From Beaufortia kweichowensis (taxonomy: Eukaryota; Chordata; Actinopteri; Cypriniformes; Gastromyzontidae): a stretch of DNA of 64,000 nucleotides. Below are positions 18,216 through 31,800 of the stretch, piece after piece. Made by a program: the position numbers and the translations under genes. The notes below the pieces were generated by a model. That model was given only the letters and a program-made list of their open reading frames with translations. It searched no databases and had not been told where the DNA came from. The first letter of the stretch is position 1. Each line of letters starts with the position of its first letter. Location of the stretch: positions 10,836,881-10,900,880 of the forward strand of contig CM032797.1 of the NCBI GenBank assembly GCA_019155185.1. Reading direction: 5' to 3'.

Positions 18216-21200
18216 CTGATGTACGCCTTCTCAGTGTTATCATTCACCGCTTCTGCCTGCATCTAAGTTGTAACTGTAAAGATGGTTTGATGTAAATATT
18301 ACATTTTTAACAAGGAATCAATTTAGTATTGTCATCTTTAATCTAAAACTCTTGATTCTGAAGGTTTGACACCGCATTGGGTGGGTACCGTGAGACTAAG
18401 CTGCAAGAAAGCTGCCTAGTTTCGCACGGTATTGACAAGCTCATTATCCCCAGAGGGAGAAGTCTCGGCTAATGCGTCAGCGTGTCAACACGTGCACAGT
18501 TGCAACCGCTTGACTGAGGCATTGGAATCATTAGCAGTAGCATGAGGGCACATCAGTGTAATGTGGTAGCTATTACAATCATGTCTTGTTTTACAGTAGC
18601 ACTACACTTCTGACTGACTCAGTCTGGAAACTCTTCCTCGGGCTACAGTCATTCTGCCTCAAACTCGGTAGTTACCGTTGGCTGCCTGGGCTTCCTTGGA
18701 AAGAGGTTTGATGATCCTCTATGAAAACTTTGCTACTCACACTACTTACTACTAATTGAAGTAAGGTGTGGTTGACACTAGTAGTTTAGTTAGAGTTTTT
18801 TTACAGTCCTTGTTGGTCTGTTTTTCCTTTTCATTGAGAACAAGTAGTGCAGTGGGTCCTAAAAGCCTCTTATAAATAATCCCGTATGGCAGCACAGCAT
18901 TTCTCACGTGTGTTTTCTTTCCTCACAAAGCAGATTTATATAAGATGTGGCATAGGAAATGCACTCGATGCACTCGAAGGAAAAAACGTGTGCTGTCCTT
19001 TTATGTTTTATTCCATTCTAAGATGCAGAAGCTTAACGCTCTCTTTCATACACCTCCTCTGAAATTTGTCCTTGTGCACTTTCCAAATCATCACAGGGCT
19101 GCACACTCAGACTCTGGCTCAATGCACAAGAAGTTAACAGTTATTGTTGGCCCTTGGAGGAGAATGCAAGCTTTACTGCAGTGAATGGGATAAAAGACAA
19201 GTTTAATAACAGGGAACTTTATCCGTGGGTCACATCTATTTTAAAGCATAAACTTTCCAATGGTCTAATGTGCGTTTTTGTAGAGGTTAACATCAGGATG
19301 TCAGAGCCATTCATTCTTTTGCTTTATAGGTTTTTTGTGGGCGTTTCTTATTTCAGGCTATGTTGCAAAATACAACTATGGTGAAGTATTTGTTAAACTG
19401 GTAATTATTTGTGGGTCATAACAGGGTTTTAATGTTGTCAGGTTAAGTGTTTAAAATGTCTCAGAATCCATTCTATCACATTTGGATATATTTATATAGT
19501 TCTCCATTAGTACTGCAAATGTTTATGAGCTGTTAACAATAACCGTCAGCATGTTTCGTACTTGCTCCGCATTCTCATCCTCTCAAGCGGTGTGTAAAAA
19601 TGCGCCTGCTCAAACATGTCAGATAATATCAAAGTGTCTTAGAGTCCAGTGTCCCTGCAGACAATTATAAAAAAGTGCTGAGAAAAATAGTAAGGCACAA
19701 TAACTTTTTTGGGTCTAAGGCTTGTTCTTTATTTGCATGTACAGCATTGAAGGACAGGGAGTTCGGTTGGTGTGTCTAGAATGGAGAGGTGTCAGATTAT
19801 GTTGGGGGGGTTCAGCAAAGTTTTGTTCTGTCAACCTCCTAAGACTCCCTCAAATCCCAAACTGTTCCGAACATGATCAGCAGAGCGAGTTTGCACTTTG
19901 AACTTGCAGTGTGAGAAGGAATGTGGATTAATGCATGAGTGCAAAGCAAGTTCTCTCTTTAAGGGCACATGGGGCAATCTCTCACCCACAACAGCTGAAC
20001 ACAGAATAAGAAAGTGAAAGAGAATAGGTCGAATGAGATATATTAGGTCTGTTTTATGGTAAGAACATGATAAAAATACACAGAAAAAAGGTGATGAGTT
20101 TAACTCTAAAAAAATAATTTGTACCTAGATACAGACATCAGTTTAAAAATGTAAATGTAATTTTTTATGATTATTTTCAAGAATCATTTTTAACTTACAA
20201 AAAATTTAACTAATACAGTTTAATGAAAATTATCCATAAAATATGTTTCTTGTTGATTTCAACCACAATAAGGAAATTCTCTATTCCAAAACGTAGTGAG
20301 TTACCTGCCTAAGACTATTAAAGGATTGTAGGATCCCAAAATGCATTTTTGACAAACATATTGCAAAATGTAATTTAAAATGGCGAATAGAATAGAAAGA
20401 CAAATTTTACAAATCACTGAGGAAAAGCTCACTCAGAGCACCCTGACCATGTGGTGCAGAAGGATCTGGAAGGGGTAATGTTGACCAGACACTCAAAATC
20501 CACAGTGTTTTTAATGACCCCCTTTTTTCTCTGTCCTTCAGTCACACTACTCTGCTTACAGACAGGAAGTACTTAGTTACCTACTGTTTACTTCAGAAAC
20601 TGTAGACACTCTATACCCGAGGGCTCTGACACTGGAACCCTTTCAGTGTTCATCTTTTGATTTTTTTAACTTGTAGTCCTGAAAGTAAAAGGAAAAACAT
20701 GTTTGTAAGTTCAGTGTCTTTTGATCTACAAATCAAAGGAAATTTTGCAAATATTACATCATAGGGAAAACTGTCACAAATGGTTAGTACCAAAATGAAG
20801 TAACAGCCTTTTCTATTTTAGAGGTTTAATTATGAACATATTCTGGTATGTATAGAGAATAACAAGAGAATAAATAAACAAGCAGTTATATAGAAATGGG
20901 TCATAAAAAATGTTGGTTTAAAATTAAGCTGTATAAACAGTGATCTCTATATTGAATTATTATATTACTCTATTTGATTGAGTAATGAGTATATGCTTTC
21001 AGTTTACCCTGCCATTCTCAAGATCATGATGAAACCATCTGATTCTTTCTTTATGTTGGTCAGACATAACATAGTATAGTATGTAGTATAATATAGTAAA
21101 ACTATATACTGTACATAACTGTATACCTGTTCTTAATTTACTATACCTTGGACATTAAACTGGTGTTTTATGATTTCAAGGAACAAGCTTGGCACAAGTA

Positions 21201-22498
21201 AAACACACAATGTTCTACAAATGTTTATCTTTAAACTTAAAGCAACACTCACAGAAATGTCAAAGACAGATTGTGAATGAATGAATCTGCGGCCGTATTT
21301 TATAGAATTTCTACACAAACAAGCAGAGAGGTTTAGCTAATAAGCAGCCGGAGAGATGTAAGGCATGTTGAGAAACTGCATGCAAAGCTATTATTTTCTG
21401 CCTGCTGTTTAAGTGAGGGAGTGACCTTCACAACTGTAATTTTCAAGATGGTGATTAAAGTTTTTGAAATGACAGATCTTCACAAAGCTGCGCCACACTG
21501 CTCCACCGAAACTACTACGTTCTTGTTCATCAAAGCTTTGTGCTAACTACTAATAAACAATATTCATTTTGCAAAAGTGGTTAATACACAGATGGATATA
21601 AGAAGTAAGAAGAGCTATGATTCTGATTTTAAATTGTTTTAGTGGTATTGTTTGTAAAGCAGCTTCTCTTTTTTGGGAACCATTGCCTTGTGGCCTTTGT
21701 AAAATACTGGTTAGTTGGTGTACGTAAGGTTTTGAGCTGAAGACAGGAGGATTTATTGTGCAGTAGCTCACAGCTGTGGTGGGGTGGGTCAGGAGAGATC
21801 AGGGCCTGTAAGTGTACGTGTGCTGATCTAGGATCAGTTTCCCTCTGTTTCTTAACATGTGAAAAGATAATTGGGAGTCAAGAACTGGTTTTATTTAGAA
21901 CAGTGTTTTTGTGAAAATTGATGAATGAATCAATGTATGAAATATGATGGAAACCTGGAAAGATTATGTTGGCAGTAGCTGTAGTATGAGTCAGGCAGTG
22001 GGATTTTTTACTTACTAAGTTTTGATGGACTAAACATTGGGTTGTCTGTCTGTCAATAGCTGTTGTGTTGACATCCGGGATGTGTAGTATAGAGTCTGTG
22101 ATCAAAGGAAAACACAAATCTATAGAGTCGTAGAGGCTTGGACACCAGATCTTCCACTATCATGTCTTGTCATGCTCGTAATTATACAAAGCTGTCTACT
22201 TTAGGGCCAAGCCCTTAGTTTCTATATTATTATCTCTCTCTCTTTCGCTCGCTCTTGCTGTATGGTACACGCCGAGTAAAAGGATAAAGACAAACTTGCA
22301 CACATATATCTGACTTTAAACTGTAGTTGCATAGATTTACATTCCAGTGACTAAGAACATAATAACAGCACAGGATGTATGTAGGATGTCACTTTACTGT
22401 ACATTCATTTAAATGACTACCAAAAACAGATGTCTTAATACAGCTAGTTTTTGGTAGAGACACAGAAAACAGGCCCTGTGTGTCAATACAACTTGCTA
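18216..22498. other. gene-poor intergenic DNA downstream of bambi
   Basis: No exon I can support on either strand. Only short chance reading frames occur, none resembling a known protein. A low-complexity TATAGTA-type cluster lies near 21068..21115. Position makes distal bambi enhancers plausible, but nothing in the bases alone proves it. Confidence 0.5.
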
Positions 22499-22760
22499 CT
22501 TAAAGGGATAGGTCACCCAAAAATAAACATGATGTCATCATTTGCAAACCTTAATTGGATTAGGCACAAAACATGCAAGCAGGAAAGTTTGAACTGTTCT
22601 TTTCCATACAATTCAAGTGAATGGTGTCCAGGAGCTGTCAAGCTCTTAAACAGAACAAAAGGAGCATAAATATTCTGCCAAATGTTTCTTTTTCATTCCA
22701 TGGAAGAAATAAAATCTTCTGGAATGTTTGGAATGACACACAAGGTGAAAAACGAGGGGG
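22499..22760 (+). mobile_element. decayed non-autonomous DNA transposon fragment (cyprinid-type)
   Basis: It begins AAAGGGATAGGTCACCCAAA then aataaacatgatgtcatcattt. This is a mutated form of the very common fish repeat AAAGGGATAGTTCACCCAAA followed by aatgaaaattctgtcatcattt. The later tcttttccatacaattcaagtgaatgg part fits the same family. The matching inverted end is not visible, so it is a truncated fossil. Family assignment is from memory of the consensus. Confidence 0.7.
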
Positions 22761-24984
22761 TTTCGTTTTGGGTTTACTGTTCTTTATTAGCAAAAGAGCT
22801 ATTCATATTTTGTTACAAATCTGCATATTCATCTTAAACACAAGGCTCGGTTGGTTGAATGGCTGCCAGACATGCGTAAATGATCTACTCCATTCATTAC
22901 TCTCCATTTGGTTTGTATTAGCCCAAGTGTCTACGGGATCCAAGAAGAAGCATGTAAGCCCACTTGAGATGTTGTTCTTTCTTGTTATTTTATTTGTTTT
23001 GGGTGTCATTTGATCACATGAGGGTCAGGCAGAATTCACAGTCTACTCTAGTGGAACCATCAATAGATTGACATTATTAGGCTTTGACTTTGATTTTAAG
23101 CACTGAGATGGAACTTGGGAGGATGGGACACCAAAAAAGTGTGGCTGTTGGTGCTCTGGGACACTATATCGATAAGGCACATTTGGTAGTGATAATGTTG
23201 ATCAGACAGTAACACCAGCTCACTTAAGCTCATGGTCACAGAGAAAACAGGAAGAGATGAAATCAGGCTGCTGATGTGATTAAGGGACTTTGTAACTGGT
23301 GTTTTTTTAGATGTAAAGAGCATGTGCATTTAAAGAGCAAGTACTGATAGAACAAGCCATTTATACAATGTTTGTACAGATTTCAATCATCAACATTTGT
23401 ATAGCATCTATTCTGCTAAAGTTATTAAAAACTGCCAGAGAGTAAAAAAGGCCTTTCGCAAAAAAACATCTAAGCACAAAACTAAAATGAGCTGGACAGG
23501 CAAGATAATGGGGTGACTCAGCAGAATATATATAATTTAATTTCGCTTTTAAAATATATCCTTACTAGTGCTGCAATGCATTACAGTAGCTTTGAAGACA
23601 GCCCCATTGTGGCAATCTCTCTTTCTCTAAATCAAGCTACAGTACGTCAAGCCAGCGCCTGGTGCTTCTAATTATGGGGCCGGAAGATTGTAGGGTTTGA
23701 AGTCATCTTCACAAGCCAGCCAAGATTACAGTTCTGCATCTGTGCCTGTGCTGGAGAACAAAACCAAAAACTTCTCTAACTTCAGCATTGTATTCAGATG
23801 AAAGAGAGACGTTTTTTAATTATTGCTTTTTTTTAGTTTTTTAACATATAAATTCATAAGAATAATGTTTAATGGCAATAATAAACACAAGGTTTTGCTT
23901 TGCATTAGACAGGTTTTACAGACATGGTCAAGTGTGTCATTTCTTTAGTATTGGCATCATCACACAGATTTGCAGTCACAATGTTTGTACATTTCTAAAG
24001 TTATAAAAAGTGCTGCTTGGCCTGTGCAAAACTTACTGCCACAGTGCTAGAGGTGTTAATGTTTAGGGTTCTTTCCCCCAAATATTTAAACGGTTGTCAT
24101 TTGTCAGAGAAATATATTTCAAAAGACAGTGTTAACACTTGATCAGTTTACAGAAACTTACTAATAGCTGTCTTGTTGTAATATGAAAAATGAAATATGA
24201 AGGGAAAATCTGTGTGAAATATGAACCAGTGATGCAGTTTTTTCAGTTGGTGCTTTTGGTGTCGTTGAAACTGACAGTTAACAACAGTGTTTCTGACAAT
24301 GTGTGTGCTTGAATTCTCCGTGGCTCCATTTATCTAACAAAGTCTGACAGTTTGTTGTAAAAAGCTGCTTAAATGGAGCCATACACGCATTTTCAGCATA
24401 ACACAGTGACAGTTTCCTACCTGCTTTAGTTTACCCTTCACCTTGCATAACGTTTGCGCTGATCTTCTTTCTTGTTTTGCAGCATTTTATAAGAGCATCT
24501 CTATTAACAGTGTTTAGAAAGCATTTGAATGCTTTTTTAAATGCATGAGTACAGTTTGGAAATGATGAATGTATTTAAAAGAATAGGCGAATGACAAACA
24601 GACCATTAAATCTCTTTAAAGTCAGCGCTCTGTAATAATCTCCAATTAGAAGATCTGATAAGATTTACCAGGAATGTAAGTTTGAGGTGTGCTATTTTCC
24701 CAGCAAGGCCCATGAACAATGAAAAGTCAGCAAATTGTGATCTCAGATCAACTTCCTCCACAAAATGTGTGACTCTTATGTTGACACACATATTTAAAAC
24801 ACATATGTGTTTAATGACTAAATGTGTTTAGCTGGTCTCTTGTGTAAGTGGTTTCTTTAAGTTGTGTGTGCAGAAGGGCGTCTTGCTGAGTCCTGCCCTG
24901 TGATTGCCGAGCTCGTCCCTGCGTTTAAACGTGCGCTGCTCTGTAATTATATGTGTGCCAGGCTGTCTGGTGAAAAACAGGCTA

Positions 24985-24987
<3 letters not shown>
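22761..24987. other. intergenic DNA, no gene seen; small hairpin at 24322..24380
   Basis: No coding exon recognised. The only structured item is a 59-nt imperfect hairpin at 24322..24380 with perfect 11-bp outer arms (ggctccattta / taaatggagcc) and inner AACAAA/TTTGTT pairing. Confidence 0.5.

Positions 24988-25017
<30 letters not shown>
24988..25017. repeat. (GA)15 microsatellite
   Basis: Fifteen uninterrupted GA units in a locally GC-richer block (about 24880..25330). Confidence 0.95.
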
Positions 25018-25019
<2 letters not shown>

Positions 25020-25740
25020 CCTAAGGCCTGGGACGGGAGGAGGGAGGAGACGTTCTCAAAGCCTCATCTTTGTTATTTAATACAGACAGACAGTCATGGC
25101 TCCGTGCCACTTGTTTCTTCTTTACGGTCTGGATTTTTGGCTTGTAATACTCATGGACGAGGTGGCTGATTCATACCTGAATGAACCTGAATGAAATGCT
25201 ACTGCAGAGACATTTTCAGGTTACACCTTCATCCGCCAGCCAGACGTGTGTTATTTGGCTGGTAAGAGCATATCTTCTGATCATTGGGGAACGGTGCTTA
25301 TAATCTGTTCCCACGCTGGTTCAGGACAGCAGTTGTCTTTGGCCAGACCTACAGGCACGGTTACATCTGTGTCTGCTTTAACGTACAGCTTCTGTGTAGA
25401 TGAAATCCTCCAGGCTTAGGGTCAGCCTCCCATCCACTCCCTATAACCTTTCTATATGTCCCTGTGGTTGTTTGTGAACATGTCATGATTTTGAATGTTC
25501 TGCTTTCCTCATTTTGTTTTTTAGGCGTGTACAAAATTGCTCTATTACATTTAACTTCAGTGCGCAATTACTGGATGTGACATATTAGTGATATTAGTGT
25601 TGTAGTAGTCATCTATCATTACAGTTGTTAATAGGTGGTTTGAAAATAACAATTTCTATAAATCTATAATTCAAAAGCTATCTATAGATTAGAAAATTCC
25701 TAAATATGGGACAAAAGCAATATAACATAAAAAGTATAAA

Positions 25741-25820
25741 TTCTATTCTATTCTATTCTATTCTATTCTATTCTATTCTATTCTATTCTATTCTATTCTA
25801 TTCTATTCTATTCTATTCTA
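25741..25820. repeat. (TTCTA)16 pentanucleotide tandem repeat
   Basis: Sixteen perfect copies of TTCTA (equivalently ATTCT). The perfection suggests an unstable, polymorphic locus. It lies in gene-poor DNA. Confidence 0.98.
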
Positions 25821-28800
25821 TATAAAGAAGTGTTCATTTAAGGTGCTGTAATCGTCTTCTAAATGTTTTACTATTTGTAATGGCAAAGTATTGCTGTGGA
25901 ATTTTATGTACATAAATGGCTTTCAAACATTTACAATTAGTTGTATAGTGCTTTTCTCTTTTTCAAAAACATCTTTTTTTAAAGAAAGGTAAACCTTCTC
26001 AGGATGGCTACTTTTTACATATACATATATGCTACTAATACAAATACATACAAATAATATTTAAACAGACGTAATCAGTATAAACTATAATATAGAATAT
26101 TTTCTTGTTTCATTTAATATAACTAAATAATAGTTATAATGTCTTTTCATTAAATAGGAATTCAGTTGTGAATGTAATGTCCAGGAATGTAATCTCTCCA
26201 TTAATACATGGTCATAAAAACTGCATACATAATAATTGTATAAGAATTTAAAGAATTCATGAATAGCATGTCACACTGATTCTGTATTGGTACCAAATGC
26301 TCTAAATGTGTGCTGATGTTGTGCTTTACCACAACGGAAATACTGTTAGTGGAAGGAATGAAAGGGACACCTCTGGCCATTCCAAACGGAGTGATTTCTG
26401 CCAGTAGTCTGTTTGAATTAATAGCCTCATCAAACGTGGAAGTGGCATCGGGAACCATTTGCGGTCGCCCCACAAATGAATATTACCTTCCTTCTGAAAC
26501 TATTCCCTAGAGGGCTTAGGATGTAAAAACAAATGGGCACATCAGTAAATTGACATCTGTTTGTGGTTTGTCTGGACTCCAGAACAGAACTAAAGTTAAT
26601 GTTGGCCTTGGTGCTTTAAACTATTAGACCGTTTATACAAAGACCTTGATCTCTATGAAAACTATCACCCCAGTTCTTATTAACAACAGCAGTTTGATAG
26701 GCTGTGGCCAAACATGTTTGAGATAGATGCTTTTCAATTAATTACATTTGTCAAATGTAAGTGTTTTCGATTTATTCCAGCTTAGACGTTTGTTTTGTTT
26801 AGTCTTAAAAACTTTATATCCTGGGGATTTACGTCATATGACTCTGAATGCACAGGGTCTGAAAGAGATAAAAATGAAAGCAAAGACGATGAGAAAAGCC
26901 ATTCCCTCTGTTGTCCATAAACCTGGGCGACTGTGCTCTCTATAAAGTCACTCTGAGAGGGCCTCTTTTTATTTGGTTCGAACAGGAGGTTCATGTTAAC
27001 GCCATCACCAACTGTACACAAGAGAATCCCTGGTCCTCATACTGTGGGTCTGGAGTTCATTAAGCCTTTTGGTGGGTGGAGGAAGGAATATAGCCCCGGA
27101 GCAGGTCTTTACATAGGAGGACGTGGGCTGCCCACTTCTGGGCACCACGGCTAACACCTGTGCTGAGTGGGTAGCTTGTATTAGGTGGTTAGCAGCAGTG
27201 GAAAACAGAATTGTTTTATTGCAAAACTTAGGGGAAATTGGGTTTTGTTTTATAGTTGTGTTGTGAGGCAGTCAGAACTCATTTCCGAAACATGTAGATC
27301 CTTCTGTGTTCTTTGTCAGATGTAAATAATTTGTGTTTATTCGTTTGCTATGTTTTTTTAAGAATGAACTTTAAAAAAATGAAATGTTTTCCATCTGAAG
27401 TGAAAAGTTACCTGACCTTAACTTGTTTGGGGAAGTTTGACATATTTAGAATAACACATATAAACATTGCAAATTCAATGATCTAAACCTGTGGGAAAAA
27501 AAGATCACAAGTCAGATCTCTTCAATATCTCGATTGTTTCCTCTAGCGATGACGTTAAATGGACAGCGAATTGAGGCTTTAGCTGAAGTCTCTTGTTTCT
27601 CATATGTTTCAAAGCAATTTCAACTGAGAAAGGTATACATTTCTCAAATTTCTCCAAGTACTCCAAAACCAAATTATTTGAGCTAGAGTATACGCTTTTT
27701 ACATTAATTATATAACTCCAAACTCTTTCATTACTTTAATTGTTTTCTACATAATTTTTGCAGAAATGTGATTATACAAGTATTATAAATAAAATTAAAA
27801 CATCCATTAAGTCTCATTTGCAATGACAAAGCAACCTCATTTTAATAAATTTTCTTATAGACCAAATTATGAAACTATGTAGCTGCCATTTGGCTATCCA
27901 GTGGCCTTTTATATTTGTACAATAACTTTATAGTCATAGCAGTCGGGTTCTGTCATTTGACTGACTTTGTACCTTCAGTACCTTGCGGCCAGTTCCCCAT
28001 ATCCCTCATTATTCCTCCTCTTCTTCAAGAGACGGCCACATTCCTGCGTTTCACAGCCATAAACAACTATTAAGCTAATGGGTAGAAAAATCATTACAGA
28101 GGAACATCTGTGAACCCCAAAGGTTTCAGTTAATGCGGTGTCCAGTAACACTGCGCCTGATTGGCCTGATGCGGCTTATCTTTTTTCAAGCCCCTCCTCA
28201 GTGCGCGTTACTTTAAAGTCTGTCTGTTGACGGGGATTCGAGCAGAAGGGATGAATAAAAGAGGGAAGGGGTACGTTTAAAAAGGAAAGCCTAAATTAAA
28301 CAAACACATGGAAACATTTAGACCCAGAGTGGTCTGGGGGCTATGATGCCCTCCTTCAGCTTGTATAATAGTCTTTCATTTAGTCAGCCTCAGATTTAAG
28401 GATGTCACTGAAAATCAAGGTGCATAAACTGTTAAGCGAAAAAAAGATAAAAAGGGGGGGAAATGAAAATGATCTTTAGCTGTAAATCACATAATTACAT
28501 GCCCCAGAGAGGAACACAGGCCTTTTAAATGAAATCTGCTTCCCAACAGGACTTCCACTTCAATAAGTGCGCACAGGCAGACTGCCCGAGGCAAGCAGAC
28601 AGGCCGAGTCAGATTTAGGTTTTACTCCATTCTGCTCTTTTGAGTCTAATGAACATTAATCTGGTCTGCATTTGCAGTAACAATGCCACAGGATTGCAAA
28701 ATAATCTTAGTTATTCCTCTTAGACATCAATGAGATGAAATGGAGGGCATATTGAAACTTTTGCTTAAGTCTCCAGCGTATCAAATATTTATCCTAAGAA

Positions 28801-31800
28801 AAAGTGTCTCCATTAGAGTTTTAGAAGAGACTGAGACATAGACTGAGCACAGATCAATATTATTTAAGATTCCACGAACTTAAACATTTCTCATCAAATT
28901 GACCCTTTGACAATCTACATAAATTTTATAGTTCAATAATTTCAGTGTATTTTATTGTCTCATTTTCTTTCTCCTAAGCAATTTTAGGAGAAATATTTGA
29001 GACTAAAATAAAACACAACTTTTAGCAAATCTCTTGAGATATAAAAGAGCAATCTTAGCAGTAAAATCTTCCTCTGAAAATGGGTACTAGGCATCAAATC
29101 CCTTTCGGAAGCCTGTGTCAAAACTTTATCAATGAAAAGTCAGTGTGTAGAATTGGATTCCTCACACGAGTTACATTCACTCATAAAGTGTCTCATGGTT
29201 AGTGGTAAAACCTGATATCCTTTGTTTGGATTATTACTGGTATGTGACCGGTTCCTTCCTCTCTTTTCTCTGAACATAATGTCGTGTTTTTCAGCCACAC
29301 TGGAGCTGTAAGTGAACTAAATACCCTGGAGAGGACCTCCTTGCAGACCTCATAAACACCATGAACCAGAAGAACTTACATTTCAGCCCCCACACCACCA
29401 CCTCTCTGACCACTCCCACTCTCTCTCTGTCGTGAGCATGCAGGCATGAAAATACTTTCCCAAATGGAGATAATTGGGGGGAAAGAGCTCTGCCCTGTCT
29501 GCCTAATCAACTCACACAACAATCGCTGGATTGTTCCGGAAGGTTGGTGACACAAAACCTTGTCCTGTAACATTTGAGCTGTAATTAGCAAGCACTTACT
29601 GTCATGCATGTCAGATGCGGTTATGTGGTGGATTGAACCGAACAATGCATAAGCACAGGCATGGTGGTTTCGTAGTGTAGATCTACAGTACATACTGTAT
29701 AAGTTACTGTACACTCCTTACATTTTTCTGTCAGGGTGGAGGCAATATCAAATCCAATAATGTGTGTCAGAGATGATGGCTTATTCACAAAGCAGACCTT
29801 TCCAGACCTCGGAGAAAATTCCTAAATTCTGTGTCCTTTCCAACGCAAATAAGCCCCTTGTTGATTTATTTACTGTACCTCTCCAGATTCTGTTCTTTGT
29901 GAATTCATTATATCGCCATTGTTTATGTACGCTGCTAGATGGTGCAGTCTTCACAAACACATAAATATTTCTCAGATGCAAAAAAACACGACTAAAGTTC
30001 AGGGCTGAAAGCTGAAAGTATTTATCTTTGTTGGACTCTTAGAAGCTTTAACAGAGTGTTTTTCTATGCAGGATGACCTTTGTGAATGTAAAACATCATC
30101 TCTATCTTTTCACAACAACATTTTGTTGATTTTGGACTATAAGGAGCACTTATTGTGTATAAGGTCATCTTTGTTCACAATGTTTATTTCAAGGTGTACT
30201 GTATTCTTGTAACTAAAACAGAGGTTGTGAACATGCATAACAGTAAAGCACAAAGATATGGAATTATTTCTCTACATAAAGATTTGAGATCTGTAACGTG
30301 AGAAAATTCTGGATAAGCATTCAGCAGCAATTAGTGACACAGTAGGTGCATATAGACAAAAGGCCATTGAGAATGTAATGTTTAGTGGAAAGTACTTTTA
30401 AATCTTTTATTTTGAAGCTCTTGTTTTTGTCTTCTTTCATGATTTTGTCTAGTTGTTTCTTGTTCATTTGTTTTCTTATCTACTTACTTTGCATTTAAGC
30501 CCTCTTGTTTGGTTTGTCTTTTGTTGAGGTTGATGGCCTGGACGGTTTTCTTTAAGTTAGGGCTAGACAAATTTCGATGTAAATCTTTATATTTTTAAGT
30601 TTGGGAAAATAACTTTTAAACATGTTTTATTATTGGCAGATTAAAAAACAAATTGCTACGAATATTCTGTTTGTATATGTTCCTCTGATTATACCAGGCC
30701 ATACAGTAGTCTTCTAACAATTAACATCACTTTTATCATCCCATAGTGCACTGGCATTTCACATTCTCTCTATGAAATTTGGATTTTTGGTGGAGTCTGT
30801 AGTAACTGATCCTGAGAGAACACAGTTCAGACACATCGAGTGCCAGACTGTTCTTTAATCATTTAAGACCAACAATCTCACTGCAGGCAGACAGAAAGAC
30901 AAACAGTTCAGATCCTGTTCTATGTTGGATCGATGATCACAGTTTATGTTTCTTCCTCCCCCGACTCATGTGTCACAGCACAGCACTGATAAGAGATAAA
31001 GCTCTCTCACCCCTATATCTCTGACTGTCTGACCTCTCCTAAAACCAAACAGAAGTACAGACCACAAGATTAGCAGACCTTAGTTGGGGTAAATGCCATA
31101 TATCATCTTCTGACAATGTCAGAAATTCTGTGTTGCCAGTATGCAGCGTGACTGCAATCCAACAAACAACTGTGATAGACTTTTAAAGTTGTGCACCAGT
31201 ATACAGTTTACACCAAGTTTAAGAATAAGTAAGTGTTTCAATATTTAACCTTTGCATTTTTGTTTGTTTTGAATAGCTGCTCTCAGTTCTTTATTCAATA
31301 AATGTCCAAAAACAACATTTGCAGTGTTAATAATTAGACTCTGAAACAAGTTCACAGGAAAATGTCTCTCCTGAAAAACTGTTCAGAGAGCTTCCCATTC
31401 TTCTGTCCAATTAACATGGCAGCCCTTGAAAAGATAACGGTAAAAATCAAAATACCAGTTGAGGCAGAAAAAGAGAGATAGCTCAGAATAACTAAGGTCA
31501 GTCTGATGGTCACAAGGAATGACAGCCCTGGGGGAGAGGTTGTTATCTGACCTGAAGGACCCTAAGGTGCCACTTCCCTGCCTGATTAGATCTTTGACGC
31601 AGGAATGTCTGCTTTGTGACTGTGGTCAGAGAGATCACAGACACAAGAAATTACAAGCCACACATCTAATGAGTCACGTGGTCTGAACTGTTGCGCAGGC
31701 TGATCCATTTGTACTTCATTCACTTAATAAAACCTGCTAACCTACTCAGACAGGCAAGATAAAGGACAACTCGGGAAAACAAGAAAATCTCCTTCGAAAG

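Noticed and set aside
21061..21115. TATAGTA-rich cluster as a core promoter
   Set aside because: Low-complexity AT repeat with no start-site or exon context.
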